Shown here one piece after another: positions 38,227 to 48,120 of a stretch of DNA of 64,000 bases; the first letter of the stretch is position 1, and each line of letters starts with the position of its first letter. Source of the stretch: Camillea tinctor. Taxonomy: Eukaryota; Ascomycota; Sordariomycetes; Xylariales; Xylariaceae. Location of the stretch: NCBI GenBank assembly GCA_022578605.1, contig MU394096.1, positions 62,001 through 126,000 of the forward strand. Direction: 5' to 3'. Under the pieces are notes generated by a model. The model was not told the DNA's origin and did no database searches. It worked only from the letters and a program-made list of their open reading frames with translations. The position numbers and the translations under genes are program-made.

Positions 38227-39439
38227 TCACTCCTTCTCCTCACCATCCTCTACCGTCCCATCCTCGCCCTCTTTCTCGAGGATCTCGCTCTTCTCCTCCT
38301 TCGTCTCCTTATCAACCTCGCCTACGGCCACAACCGGCGTAGGCTCTTGCTCCTCCTTCTTCTCTTCCTCTTCCTCCTTCTTCTCCTCCTCCGCCTTCTC
38401 CACCTTCTTCACCTCCACCGTCGAGCTGCCGGGGCCCAAACTCCAATCAATAACCGCGTGCTCGCCATGCCTCTGCGCGAGCCACTCATTCGTCATCCGA
38501 AAATGGCCGCAGTCGAAGAACCCCCTCGACGCGCTCAGCGGGCTCGGGTGCGCGCTGCGCAGCACCAGGTGGCGCTTTGCGTCCACGCGCGCGACGCGGC
38601 CCGCGGCGGGCTTGCCCCACGCCAGGAACACGACGCCGCGCGTGCGCTTCTGCGCCACCAGGTCGATGACGCGCTGCGTGAAGCGCTCCCACCCCTTGCC
38701 CGCGTGCGAGTTGGCCTCGTGCGCCCGCACCGTCAGGCACGTGTTGAGCATGAGCACGCCGCGCTCCGCCCACGGCGTGAGCAGCCCCCCGTTGTTGGGC
38801 GGCGGCCGGAACGACGGGTAGTCCTTGCGCAGCGCGATGTACATGTTCTTCAGCGAGGGCGGCGCGGGCGTGGGCGGCCGCACGGAGAAGCAGAGCCCGT
38901 GCGCTTGGTTGACGTTGTGGTAGGGGTCTTGGCCGATGATGACGGCTTTGACGGCGTTGAAGGGGGTGTGGCGGGACCTGTTGAGAAGCGACAAAAAGGT
39001 AAGTAAGTATATGAGCGGGAGATGGTGATAAGGTGGAGAGTGTAGGCACGTACCAAGAGTACACGTCCTCCCGCGGCGGGAACACCTTCTTGCCGCTCTT
39101 GATCTCGCTCTCGAGGAACTTCTTCAGCGCGATGAACTCGGGCGTGGTGATCTCGTCGCGCAGGTGCTGCAGCCAGCTCGGGTGCAGCGTCTGGATCTCC
39201 AGCGCCAGGTACTTCTTCTGCTCGGGCGTCAGCGTCGCCACCCACTTGGCCTTGTCCCACGTAGCGGCAGCTGCTGAGCTGCTGGGCGACGAGGCGGGGC
39301 CTCTGCCGCTGCTGCTACCGCCGGTAGTCTTGGGCGGGCCGAAGAACGAGGTTATGCTGGCGTTGCCCTTGGCCTTCTTGTTGGCATCGGTGTTGGAGAG
39401 CGGACCCTCGCTCTTGCGCTTGAGCGACGGGGAAGACAT
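38227..39439 (-). CDS. UNG1: Uracil-DNA glycosylase (family 1, UNG)
   Basis: Two exons, 39439-39054 and 38977-38227, encode 378 residues. The enzyme removes uracil from DNA to begin base excision repair. Motifs are complete: the water-activating loop GQDPYHN with catalytic Asp146, the uracil-binding VLMLNTCLTV (Asn207) and the minor-groove loop AHPSPLSASRGFFDCGHF with catalytic His272. Near the N-terminus ASITSFFGPPK resembles the PCNA-interacting (PIP) motif of nuclear UNG, though without the usual glutamine, behind a basic KRK/KKAKG cluster. The intron (39053-38978) falls just before SRHTPFNAVKAV. A Lys/Glu-rich tail of about 65 residues after the catalytic core is unusual for UNG and probably disordered. 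The same frame stays open upstream to an ATG at 39664, adding 75 residues; I chose 39439 because it starts the conserved nuclear-type leader. The codons of the core are strongly GC-rich. Confidence 0.93.
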
Positions 39440-39471
39440 TTTAGCGGTAGTTGTGAAGAAGGAGGTTATGA

Positions 39472-39530
39472 AGTGTTGGTAGTGCTGGTAGTGCTGGTAG
39501 TGGCGGTAGTGGCGGTAGTATTGGTGGTGA
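39472..39530. repeat. 9-bp tandem repeat at the 5' end of the glycosylase gene
   Basis: About six units of the form TAGTGCTGG / TAGTGGCGG run just upstream of the proposed start codon. On the minus strand, in frame with the glycosylase, they would encode HYQ/HYR repeats. The repeat lies in the leader or in an N-terminal extension, depending on which ATG is used. Confidence 0.75.
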
Positions 39531-39664
39531 TTATAGTAGGAATGGTGATACTGATGTGTGAGTGGACAATGGGAAGAAATGTCAACAAGAGGACGGGCCA
39601 ATTGGGTGAGAAGCTCGAGGGCCCGACTACTGCTTGGTACTAGTAGTGAAATCTTGTACCACAC

Positions 39665-40862
39665 TGTCGGGAAGCTGTTGGAACCGTAATTGGTTTGTAA
39701 AACGTGAAAAATCCTCTTTGCAGAAGAGCTAGAGGGAAAGAGAAAGGGCGGGTGGATTAATGACGTAAGTAACGTATTAAACCTGCAGCATTATTTACAA
39801 GTGCTTTTAAAGTATTTGACTTATCGAATCAATTAGGCTTAATATAATGTAAAATGAAAAACACAATCTAGTAGTGTAAAAGATGTGTTGAAAAGGAAAT
39901 GCACAAAATGTGTGGGCATTGGTAAATCTTTAAACTGTCTTCTCAACCCGTTGTTTCGCTCTCGAAAACCTGGAGCTTTTTTAGTCTTCGGGTCGCGTAG
40001 GCAGGGAAAACGCGTTGAAAGACCCTGGATCCTAGACGAACGATAGCAACGCGTCGTTTAATTGATTGAAAAGTACGACCAGACCGTGGTAGCCTGGTCA
40101 GTGCGTTTGGAGCTGGGGGAAGATCTAGCCAACCCCTCCGCGAAATCCGAACCAAGAAGAAAAAAAAAGGGGTATCATGTAGTGTATAATCGAGACCGCT
40201 CGCTACGCCCCTACCATGTCATACGATCTTCACCTTATTCACTGAATATAGCTATAGATTGCGTATGTATAACGTCTCGGTATGATATTATCAGACATAG
40301 GCAAAGGTCATTATTAGACAGGTAATGGGTAGACGGATTGTTTGTATTTACTATTAAGAGTTGCGAGCACGATCCTTCCCACCCCCCTCTTCCACTTTCG
40401 GGAAAATGCCCATGTTTTTTTTGTAGTAATAGCTCTGCGCAATATAATCATACAAAACATCGTTCGTACTTCGTACAGTCCGCCCAACTTGTGCACATAC
40501 ATTGATGTGCATATGCATACATGCCAAAGGTAGATTAACAACCTACCTAAGAAGATAAGCCATATGACTGAAGGAAAAGGGGAAAAAAGATAGCCAAACG
40601 CCGGTCTATCAAAGCCAGTTTCTCTATTAATTTGGCCTTCTTTTTAAGTCTTGACCGTTTTCACCTGCCTTGATCCATTTGATTTTTTTTTTCTTATTCA
40701 TTCGTTCGTTTCCTCCCGGCTTCCCTAATTCAAGGTATCATGAAACGCATACGCCGGGGAAAGGCCGAGAACAACGCCTACCGATGCAAATTCGATACAA
40801 GTGAGTCGAGAGAGAGCGTGTTGTGTTGTGCGTGTTACATTAAGTTGTGGATGGTGAGATCG
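39665..40862. other. Intergenic region between the glycosylase and mitochondrial carrier genes
   Basis: About 1.2 kb with no supported gene. The part next to 39665 should hold the glycosylase promoter, and the part next to 40863 the 3' UTR of the carrier gene, both minus strand. Confidence 0.6.
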
Positions 40863-42288
40863 TTATTCGTCATGGTGATGTTTCCTTTCCTGCCTTTCGT
40901 TCATACTCCGAGATACCCGCTTGCCCACTTCATAGCTGCTGATCATGATGGCACACGCCGGTGCTACTTTGAGAGTGCGAGGTATCCAGCCTTTCCAGAG
41001 TCCCGCGGCGCCTTCGGTCCTGAATATGTGCCACAACAGGCGAATCATGGATTGCTCCTCTGGTGCTAACGTGCCCTGTGCCGACGACCCCGCTTTCTTT
41101 GCCGAATCTCGGTATACCTGCGTTCGGGTCTTGCCGACATCGAAGGGCGTAGTCACCAAGGATGCGAAACCACCCGATAACGCTCCGGCCGTAAAGCTGT
41201 CCATAAGTACAGCGGTGTGGTTCTCACGGCTTTGTGATCTTTGCCGTGCTCTCGATCGTGATCCGGATTCTTGGGTCAAGGGGCGGCCACGACGTTCCTC
41301 GCGCATGTCTGTCAACTTTCCCCTAACCGCCTCATAACCCCACCAGTACATCCCGGAGAAAGGTACGTCTCGCCAGAACGTTAACGTCAGTCCCCGCCAC
41401 AGCGACCGGTAGCCATGCTCCGCCACCATCTCGCGGATGCCCTTGAATGTGTTGGCCAAATGGCCGGTGGTTGTCGAGCCCGCTGAGGCTTGGAGTCGGG
41501 TTCTGAATAGCTCGATAGGGCTCACGGTAGCGGCTGCAAGTATGCGTGCCGTAGATCCTGCGATTAGCGCAGTATACTCGTCTTTGGTGAACCTGCTTAT
41601 TGGGCTTCTCTTGTTAAATCGTAGCCAGTCATAACCAGTGAAGTAGATGATGTTGGCAGGAATCGCCATGACTAGTGTGGGCGAGAGGCCTCTCCATAAT
41701 GTGGTGACACCCTCGTTGCGAGCAATCTTCTTCATGCCGTCAAAGGTCGAATGGAAAGTGCGCTTTTGGGCCTCCTCAACTGCGCACTCGGCCGCTGTGC
41801 CGCCCAGGTTTGTCGCAGAGAAACCGCCCCCGATCCTTGGACCAGCGAGGCAGGCTTCGGCATTGTTATTCATGAAGAAGACCTCACGACAGCAAGCTGT
41901 GACACCGAGGTTGGAGGGTCGAAAAGCATTGGGTGATGAGATGGCAAGTTTTTGGAGGTCTGCGGTGAGAGGTTGTGCGTTTGACGAACCTTGCGACTGT
42001 AATCGGACACGAACGACATCGAGGGGAGTGACTATGGTTTTTTTAATAGTGTTAGTCTTTTTATTCTTTCCTTCTCGGTTATTGGCTACTATGACTGAAC
42101 TTACCAAGCAGCGAGGTAAGAAGACTACCGGAGATGGCGGATAGCATCTTCTGTCCGGCCGAGATTTCTATGGCATCCTCAACACCATCGTCCTTGGAGG
42201 AGAGCATAGTCGGGCCTGCAAAAGCATCTTCACCACCTAATAGCTCGTCACGGTCTTGGCCATGAAAGCCATGGTCGTCTGTTCTCAT
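40863..42288 (-). CDS. MTM1: Mitochondrial carrier, Mtm1 / SLC25A39-40 type
   Basis: Two exons, 42288-42105 and 42031-40863, encode 450 residues. The protein has the three tandem repeats of the SLC25 family with signatures PLDVVR (from Pro64), PIELFR (Pro213) and PFDVGK (Pro327). Mtm1/SLC25A39 proteins act in the inner membrane; they support mitochondrial glutathione import and manganese loading of Sod2. A long matrix loop between the first two helices carries four cysteines, C108, C109, C122 and C144, as in SLC25A39, where a cysteine-rich loop senses iron-sulphur status and controls stability. A Ser/Arg-rich insertion (ESGSRSRARQRSQSREN) separates repeats two and three. The intron (42104-42032) splits the first signature motif just upstream of TPLD. 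The frame is open to 42360 without another ATG, so 42288 is the only sensible start. The promoter is shared with the divergent F-box gene. Confidence 0.88.
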
Positions 42289-43315
42289 AATGGGCGAAGC
42301 CCCGGTTTGCGCCGGGGTGCGCCCTTTTTCTTCTCGAAGCTTACCTGCACCCGAAATCAAGACAGTCTCTTCAATGGATCAACAATAGAAACTTGAGCGG
42401 ATGGTAATAGTTATTGGATCGAAGACGAAAAAAGAAAATTGTTGGGGGGGAGAACGGAAGGTGAAAGATAAACTGCAGCTGGGATATGAAAGAAAATGCG
42501 GAGGAGTTGAGAGGGTGGGAATTAGCGTGCGGGCGAAAAAAATAAATGGATCTGCGATTACGGAGCTCCCATCTAGATGATTCTTCGCGTCATGAATGAT
42601 GTTAACTTTTTTTTTAATCCTCTCTCTTTTTTCTTTTTTTTAAAACTCTAAAACCCATTAGGGACTGACTTTAGGTAACCTATGGGCTTTTTAGGCTTTG
42701 TCTCGTCCCCCAACTTCAATTTTTTAGCATACGATTTCCATGATGTCAGAGCCAATCGGAGAGTCTCACTGATGCCAAGCCCCGACCATAGGTCAATTCT
42801 GACTTGCTCAACATGTCCCGGTCTTTCTCGGAGTTAAGATAATGCAGCTCATGCATCGATCACTGCAGCAAGTACGGAGTACAGGACCCTTAGATAGTTA
42901 CCCGATAAAGTGGGGACAGGACGATAACTGATTACCAAGTCATTCCTGATCATCTACTTACCTAAGTACTTCGTAACCTATGTCCATCCAATCCAATCCA
43001 ATCCAATCCAATCCAATCCATACTCCATACTCCATACTCCATCCCTAAAGTCATCATCTTTCCCCCTACCTTAAAGGTCCCGAAGGAACTTCTCCGGTGA
43101 CTCCCTCACCGATTTAGCCAACCAACATTGAACCAATCAACCCATATTAGTTAGCAAGTTCTTTTCTTATAAAACATTCCAATTGACCCCATCTATAGCA
43201 TAACTCGTCTTGTCTTTGTTAATCCTCCTGCTTTCTATTTCTGTTCAATCGCACATCTATTAGGAACTTGAACTTGAACTGAACCTCGGATCTCTACATC
43301 AATTTACTAGTAGCC
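42289..43315. promoter_or_regulatory. Divergent promoter between the carrier and F-box genes
   Basis: One kilobase separates the two start codons. It holds a six-fold CCAAT array, a following three-fold ATACTCC repeat, and A/T-rich tracts. No gene lies within. Confidence 0.6.
42988..43038. repeat. Tandem (CCAAT)6 followed by (ATACTCC)3
   Basis: Six uninterrupted CCAAT pentamers (42988-43017) are followed by three ATACTCC heptamers. CCAAT is the core site of the HAP/NF-Y complex, which controls respiratory and iron-related genes in fungi. Since the neighbour is a mitochondrial carrier, a regulatory role is tempting, but pentamer phasing may simply reflect repeat expansion. Confidence 0.6.
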
Positions 43316-45037
43316 ATGGACCAGCAACCACCGGAAACCATCCAGTCTGAATTGGAGAGCTTCAGAGAGCAATGGAAGGCCGAGGTGTCTGCTCGGACCC
43401 GGAACGCGGGCACTTCACAGCAACAGCAACAGCCACAGCAACAACCATCGTTGTCATCTTCCCATAGACAAATAAACAGACAACCTCATCATCATCTCAA
43501 GAGGAATGAGCCTTCTCACCGAAGTGCAGGCTCTAAGCCCCCCGCACAATTAGTAGATGATGATGAAGAATATGTACCAACCCAGTCCTTTGACGAATTA
43601 GATGCTCCTAAAGCTAAGGGACAGAGGCTTGACGGGGAGGATGCCACCGGTTCCAAGGGGAAAGAGAAGAGCGAGCCTAAGACGGCCCTCGAGTACTATG
43701 AGCACGCTGTGGAGCGGGAGACCACCGGAAAACTAGGTGACAGTCTCCAGCTCTACAGGAAGGCTTTCCGAATGGATAGCCGTGTCGACATCTCGTACCG
43801 GGACAAGCACTTCCCCGGCCGGTGGAAGCAGCAACCAAACCCGTCCGGGGCCTCTGCAACAGTTCCTAGTACCGCCCACCACTCCCTAGATGGCGGAGGG
43901 AGCGGAGGAAGTGGTGCAAAGGAGGTGGCTGCCCCTTTGTCACTTTCGGAACTAATCGCTAGCTTTGCAGCATTCACCATCGAGGGTTCGCCCCCCGAGT
44001 GTGAAGGCATGGCCCCACCACGATGTTTTTTCGCTGAACTTCCTAACGAGATTCTGGTACATATTCTTCGGGACCTCGCGCTTACCGATGTGGCCGCCTT
44101 CGTACGCCTATCGCAAGTCTGTAAGCGACTGGCCTTCCTCGTAACCACTGAAAACCAAATATGGAGACGTATCTGCGTGGGTTCCGAGGTTGGCTTCGGT
44201 GGCATGCACTATCATTGGCAGCGAGAGATTAATTGGGAGCCTTTAGATATACGACAAGTCCTCGACGAGCTTTCAGACGCCGAGAAGGAGGAATTGGAGG
44301 GGGGGGAGATTTTTACGTTCTCGCAGCTTGCCCAGCGTCGTGCAGTATCAAGCCTTGCAACGACCAACGCCTTACTACACAGCAGCCTGTATAACTCTTC
44401 GTGGCAGCGTATGTTTCGGCGTCGCCCACGTATACGCTTCAATGGATGCTACATCTGCACCGTCAATTATATCCGTCCCGGCCAGCACGGTGCCAACCAA
44501 ACCACCTGGGGCACTCCGGTGCATATTGTTACCTATTACCGGTACCTGCGGTTCTTCCGTGACGGGACCGTCATCAGTCTACTAACCACCGATGAGCCCG
44601 CCCACGTTGTGCATCACCTAACGAAGGATAACATCGCTCTGCACCGCCCTGACGGCCCCACAAACGCGCCGCACCACCAGCATCTACCCTCGGTTGTTGT
44701 AGGCGGCGCGTTGAAGGGCCGATGGCGCCTCTCGTCTGCACTTGATCGCGAGGGTGACGACACTAACAAAGCAGATAGCAGCAACAATATGAATAGCCTT
44801 GCGGACGCCGAAGGCGACCTGTATGTCGAAACCGAGGGCGCCACTGGCCCTAAGTACATGTATCTCATGGAGCTGTCGTTACGCTCCTCTAGCCGCGCTG
44901 CCAGCCGTAACAAGAAGCTGTCGTGGAAAGGCTTCTGGAGCCATAACCGGCTTACAGACGACTGGGCCGAATTCGCGCTTAAGAACGATAAGCCCTTCTT
45001 TTTTAGCCGGGTTAAGAGCTACGGGACAGGCGAGTAG
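43316..45037 (+). CDS. F-box protein, FBXO9 / Hrt3 type (SCF ubiquitin ligase substrate receptor)
   Basis: A single exon encodes 573 residues. The order matches the FBXO9/Hrt3/Pof7 family: a Gln-rich N-terminus; a short TPR/MIT-like helical region (ALEYYEHAVERETTGKLGDS, about 123-155); an F-box (about 238-285, FAELPNEILVHILRDLALTD followed by VAAFVRLSQVCKRLA); and the family C-terminal domain with RPRIRFNGCYICTVNYIRPG, YYRYLRFFRDGTVISLLTT, ALKGRWRLS and KLSWKGFWSHNRLTDDW. F-box proteins bind Skp1 through the F-box and bring substrates to the Cul1 ligase; targets of the fungal member are not known from the sequence. Poly-Gln/Pro codons near residues 38-48 come from a CAG/CAA repeat and may vary in length. 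The start codon follows TAGCC and precedes a plausible acidic helix. It is divergent from MTM1 and convergent with the next gene. Confidence 0.9.
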   Translation: MDQQPPETIQSELESFREQWKAEVSARTRNAGTSQQQQQPQQQPSLSSSHRQINRQPHHHLKRNEPSHRSAGSKPPAQLVDDDEEYVPTQSFDELDAPKAKGQRLDGEDATGSKGKEKSEPKTALEYYEHAVERETTGKLGDSLQLYRKAFRMDSRVDISYRDKHFPGRWKQQPNPSGASATVPSTAHHSLDGGGSGGSGAKEVAAPLSLSELIASFAAFTIEGSPPECEGMAPPRCFFAELPNEILVHILRDLALTDVAAFVRLSQVCKRLAFLVTTENQIWRRICVGSEVGFGGMHYHWQREINWEPLDIRQVLDELSDAEKEELEGGEIFTFSQLAQRRAVSSLATTNALLHSSLYNSSWQRMFRRRPRIRFNGCYICTVNYIRPGQHGANQTTWGTPVHIVTYYRYLRFFRDGTVISLLTTDEPAHVVHHLTKDNIALHRPDGPTNAPHHQHLPSVVVGGALKGRWRLSSALDREGDDTNKADSSNNMNSLADAEGDLYVETEGATGPKYMYLMELSLRSSSRAASRNKKLSWKGFWSHNRLTDDWAEFALKNDKPFFFSRVKSYGTGE

Positions 45038-46130
45038 GGAGACATGTACGAAAAGATGATGGTTTAAGAAAATTGTGCTTAGAAGGAGCCTAAGCGTTCA
45101 GGAGTAGAGGGGGCTGCTTTTCTTCAACTTCTTGCCCCCCTCCCCACCCCTCCCCCCTTCTTTTTTCCTTCACTGTTCAACAGAAATAAAGATTCAACCG
45201 CATCATCACAGAGCGCGGGTAGGAAGAGACACATGCATACTTAGATATGAGACATTGAGATATGAGATTAAAGAGGCATAATGAATATTAAAAGAAAGAA
45301 GGGGAACTACCCAACGTCCCATCCGCTATTATCATCGCAATTGCATAGTCGCTTTTGTTAACCTTTCGATTTTATTTTTTTGCGCCCCCCTTCCCCTTTC
45401 TTTTTGAATATTCTCAGGGGGGTTCGTACCCTCCTAATTTCCACGCTCCTGATATATTCGTTCCACATGGTCTCGCTCTTCCATTCTCTCCCTTCCCTCT
45501 CTCTGTGAAGAACGATCTGAAGCATAGTAGGGGAGATTAGAGATCAACAACTTATTATATTAAGATTACGGCTATGGAATTGAAGCGAAACTAGCCAGAG
45601 GCTAGCTTCCAATCTAGGTCCCCCTCCATGGCAAGGCGCAAAGTTCTCGCGCTGCATTATCTACCCACCCACCACCCATCAACTCCTGTCCTTCTACCAG
45701 AGCACGCTGCGAGACCTCAAGTTTCCCGCGCTCGGTTCTACCCTGTGGCTTCTAACCGCCAAATCCCCGACATGGCGTAATTAGGTAGGTAACTTCAGAT
45801 CTACTCCGTATTCCTCACCCCCCTTTTCCCCATTTTCGAAGCCGAAAGGCAACCATAAAGTTACGCCAAATCTATTAGAAATGAATTCTCCATCACAGAT
45901 TACTTGCCGTGACACCTTCATTTTCATTTTCTTTCTTTTTTTTTTTTTTTGGAGGGGGTTACGTTGCTTGAGGGAAAAGAGGAGAAATGCTGCGATGTTC
46001 TTTCGAAAATTAAAAGGCCTCCTCTTCCTCACTGCTGACACTTTTCCTTCTTCTTCTCCTTCTTCCTCTTCCTCTTCTTCTTCCTTTTAACGGGGGTAAA
46101 GCATATCGAAATACCCCCCTCCCCCCTCTC
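45038..46130. other. Convergent 3' intergenic region
   Basis: This 1.1-kb stretch lies between the 3' ends of the F-box gene and the 313-residue gene. It has pyrimidine tracts (45120-45170 and 46030-46085, the second a TTC/TCC-rich run) and no supported gene. Confidence 0.6.
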
Positions 46131-47253
46131 TTAAAACTTGAAGTTCCGATAGTACTCCTTAACGTCGTAACTCGACGGCGCATTCGCCGTCGACCGACCA
46201 CTGGACCGCCGGCTATTGCTCCTCGTCGTCGTCGTCGTTGTGTTAGTGCTAGCAGTAGTGGCAGAGGTGTCCGGGTCCGGGTTCTCGGACGTCGTAGACG
46301 ACTGCGGCCCCCCCGGCTTTCCCTCCCCGCCGTACAGCAGCCGCCGGTAGTAGCTGTCTATCTTGGCGTGCCGCGACCCCGGCGTCGGCGTGTTGGCCGT
46401 GCTCTGGGATTCTGGGCGCCGCGCTGGGATTTCCTCGTTAAAATCGCCGGTTGATATGGTTGGTGCGCTGGATGAGAGGGGGTCCGAGTTGAGGTTATTA
46501 GTTGGCGCAAATGGCGGGGAGGGGGTGTCCTCAATGATGATGGACCGTCGGCGTTTGGAGCCGCGTGATGGCGGGGCTCTAGGTGGCGTGAGTTTAGCCA
46601 ACGGTATCTCGTCATCGTTGTCCGGCGACGACGTCAAACGTGCTTTCGGGGAGAAGCTTCGGCTGCTGGGTAGTGCGAGCTTGGGCTTGGCACCCTCGTC
46701 TCGATCCCCCCGCGGCGTCATGACATCGAGATACTCTTTGAGAATCCCGGAGCCCAGGTCCAGCCAACTCTTGCTGCCCTCCTCTTCGTCCTTATCGGTG
46801 GGCTCAGCAGCTAGGTTTTCCGCTTCGAGGCGCTCCCGCTGCGACGCCCGGTGTGCCTCGAGGATCGAGTCTTCTGTTTCCGTCTTGATCTCGTCCAGGG
46901 CTGCACGCAGGCGCGTCTCGTACTCGGCCTGTGCCGTGGCGGCGAGGTCGCGTGTGGTCCGCGCCACTATGGCCATGGGAAGGGAGGTTAGTGGTTGCCG
47001 TATCGGGTAGGTAAGTATCTTGCTCTTACACCGTGGGCGCGCCCCGTAGGAATAGGAATAGCAGGGGGAAAGGGCAGGTTTTACTCCTCTAGTCACAGGA
47101 TAAAGGGGGTTATATCGTTTAATAGCTCTCTCCTCGGATCTACTCACTCTTCTCCTTGCCTGCGCGGCGGATGCGCTCCTCTTCGACTGCTTCCAGGTAG
47201 GAAATCGAGTCGAGGATGGCTCCGTTGATGATTTCCGAGGCTTTGGAAGGCAT
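46131..47253 (-). CDS. Unrecognised protein with N-terminal coiled coil and disordered C-terminus
   Basis: Two exons, 47253-47148 and 46966-46131, encode 313 residues; the 181-nt intron joins in phase 1. I do not recognise a family. Residues 1-100 are predicted by eye to be helical and charged (IINGAILDSISYLEAVEEER, then ARTTRDLAATAQAEYETRLR and LDEIKTETEDSILEAHRASQ), in the style of a coiled-coil or structural subunit. A conserved-looking patch SWLDLGSGILKEYLDVMTPR follows. The rest is Pro/Ser-rich with a basic SRGSKRRRSIII cluster that could be a nuclear signal, and the protein ends SYDVKEYYRNFKF, a compact aromatic tail that may be a short binding motif. The overall layout recalls kinetochore or chromatin adaptor proteins, which is speculation. 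An in-frame ATG at 47328 would add 25 residues. Two CRE sites lie about 200 bp upstream. Confidence 0.7.
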
Positions 47254-47447
47254 CTTTGGGAAAGCAAAGAGGCGGTAGTGTAGGCGTTGTTGATAGGAGA
47301 AGGTGTGAAGGGGTAAGATAGTTGGCAAAGGCTAGGTAGCTGCTAGGGGGATTATTTTGAAGTTTTGAAGATGGACAGCTGGTTTAGAATCGGAAGTTGT
47401 CGTGCTGCCGTTGATGTTGATCTTGGTGTTGTTTACATGTGATCTAT

Positions 47448-47468
47448 TGACGTCAACTATTGACGTCA
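47448..47468. promoter_or_regulatory. Tandem pair of CRE (ATF/CREB) sites
   Basis: Two perfect TGACGTCA palindromes (47448-47455 and 47461-47468) sit 13 bp apart within a direct repeat CTATTGACGTCAA. They lie about 200 bp upstream of the minus-strand 313-residue gene. TGACGTCA is the consensus of bZIP factors such as Atf1/AtfA. A duplicated 8-bp consensus near a start codon is unlikely to be chance. Confidence 0.6.
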
Positions 47469-47692
47469 AGTCACTACATGTGTACTACCTACTAGGTACC
47501 TACTATGTACTTAATGAAGTGGCAGGTACACTATTAAAGTTGAAGTCCATCGGTACTTCCTTTGGTTAGGTACATAGTTATCTTCAAGTTCTTACCTTAT
47601 AAGGCAGGCAAGGTGGTTTGTAGTTGCCCAGCTACTCCGATATGGCCATATAACAGGTCTATAAGTCTTATCCATATTGATAGATCCTAGCA

Positions 47693-48120
47693 CTACCCCT
47701 TATGCTCTCTACATAAACTGAACGGCATCGTGGGTATCCAAAGATTTAGAATGTGCTCTTCGTAAAGGAGGTAACAATCAAACTTAGGTGCGTATTTATA
47801 GCTATTATTGAGTACTTCAATTATGCCGTTCATATGAAACTTGTCAAACAGGCAAGCTCCCTCGGAATAATGCCACCGCGAGAGCAATCTAGACTATCTG
47901 GAATATAAGCATATATTATCCTGCTCCTTTGTGCCTAAAATCTCTGCATGCTTATGTTCGTCTGTGCTTCCTGTTCCTCATGCCTAGATTGACACTCCTT
48001 TTCCAAACTTGCTTTTTCAAACGCTGTACAAACCCCTAGTATATGGTCCATATCCCTAACGATAGTTGCTTTTATTCCTTCCCTATTTTCTTCGAAGGAG
48101 CTTGGATACATCCTTAGCAT
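47693..48120 (-). pseudogene. Possible gene relic in two adjacent frames
   Basis: A frame starting MLRMYPSSFEENREGIKATI (48120-47935) is followed by another containing KFHMNGIIEVLNNSYKYAPK and EEHILNLWIPTMPFSLCREH (47887-47693). The composition is protein-like and unlike the surrounding low-complexity frames. No family is recognised and no clean splice joins the two, so decay or chance remain open. Confidence 0.25.

Noticed and set aside
38347..39006. 219-codon plus-strand frame across the glycosylase gene
   Set aside because: Antisense shadow of the GC-rich UNG exons; Arg/His/Leu-rich composition and no domain.
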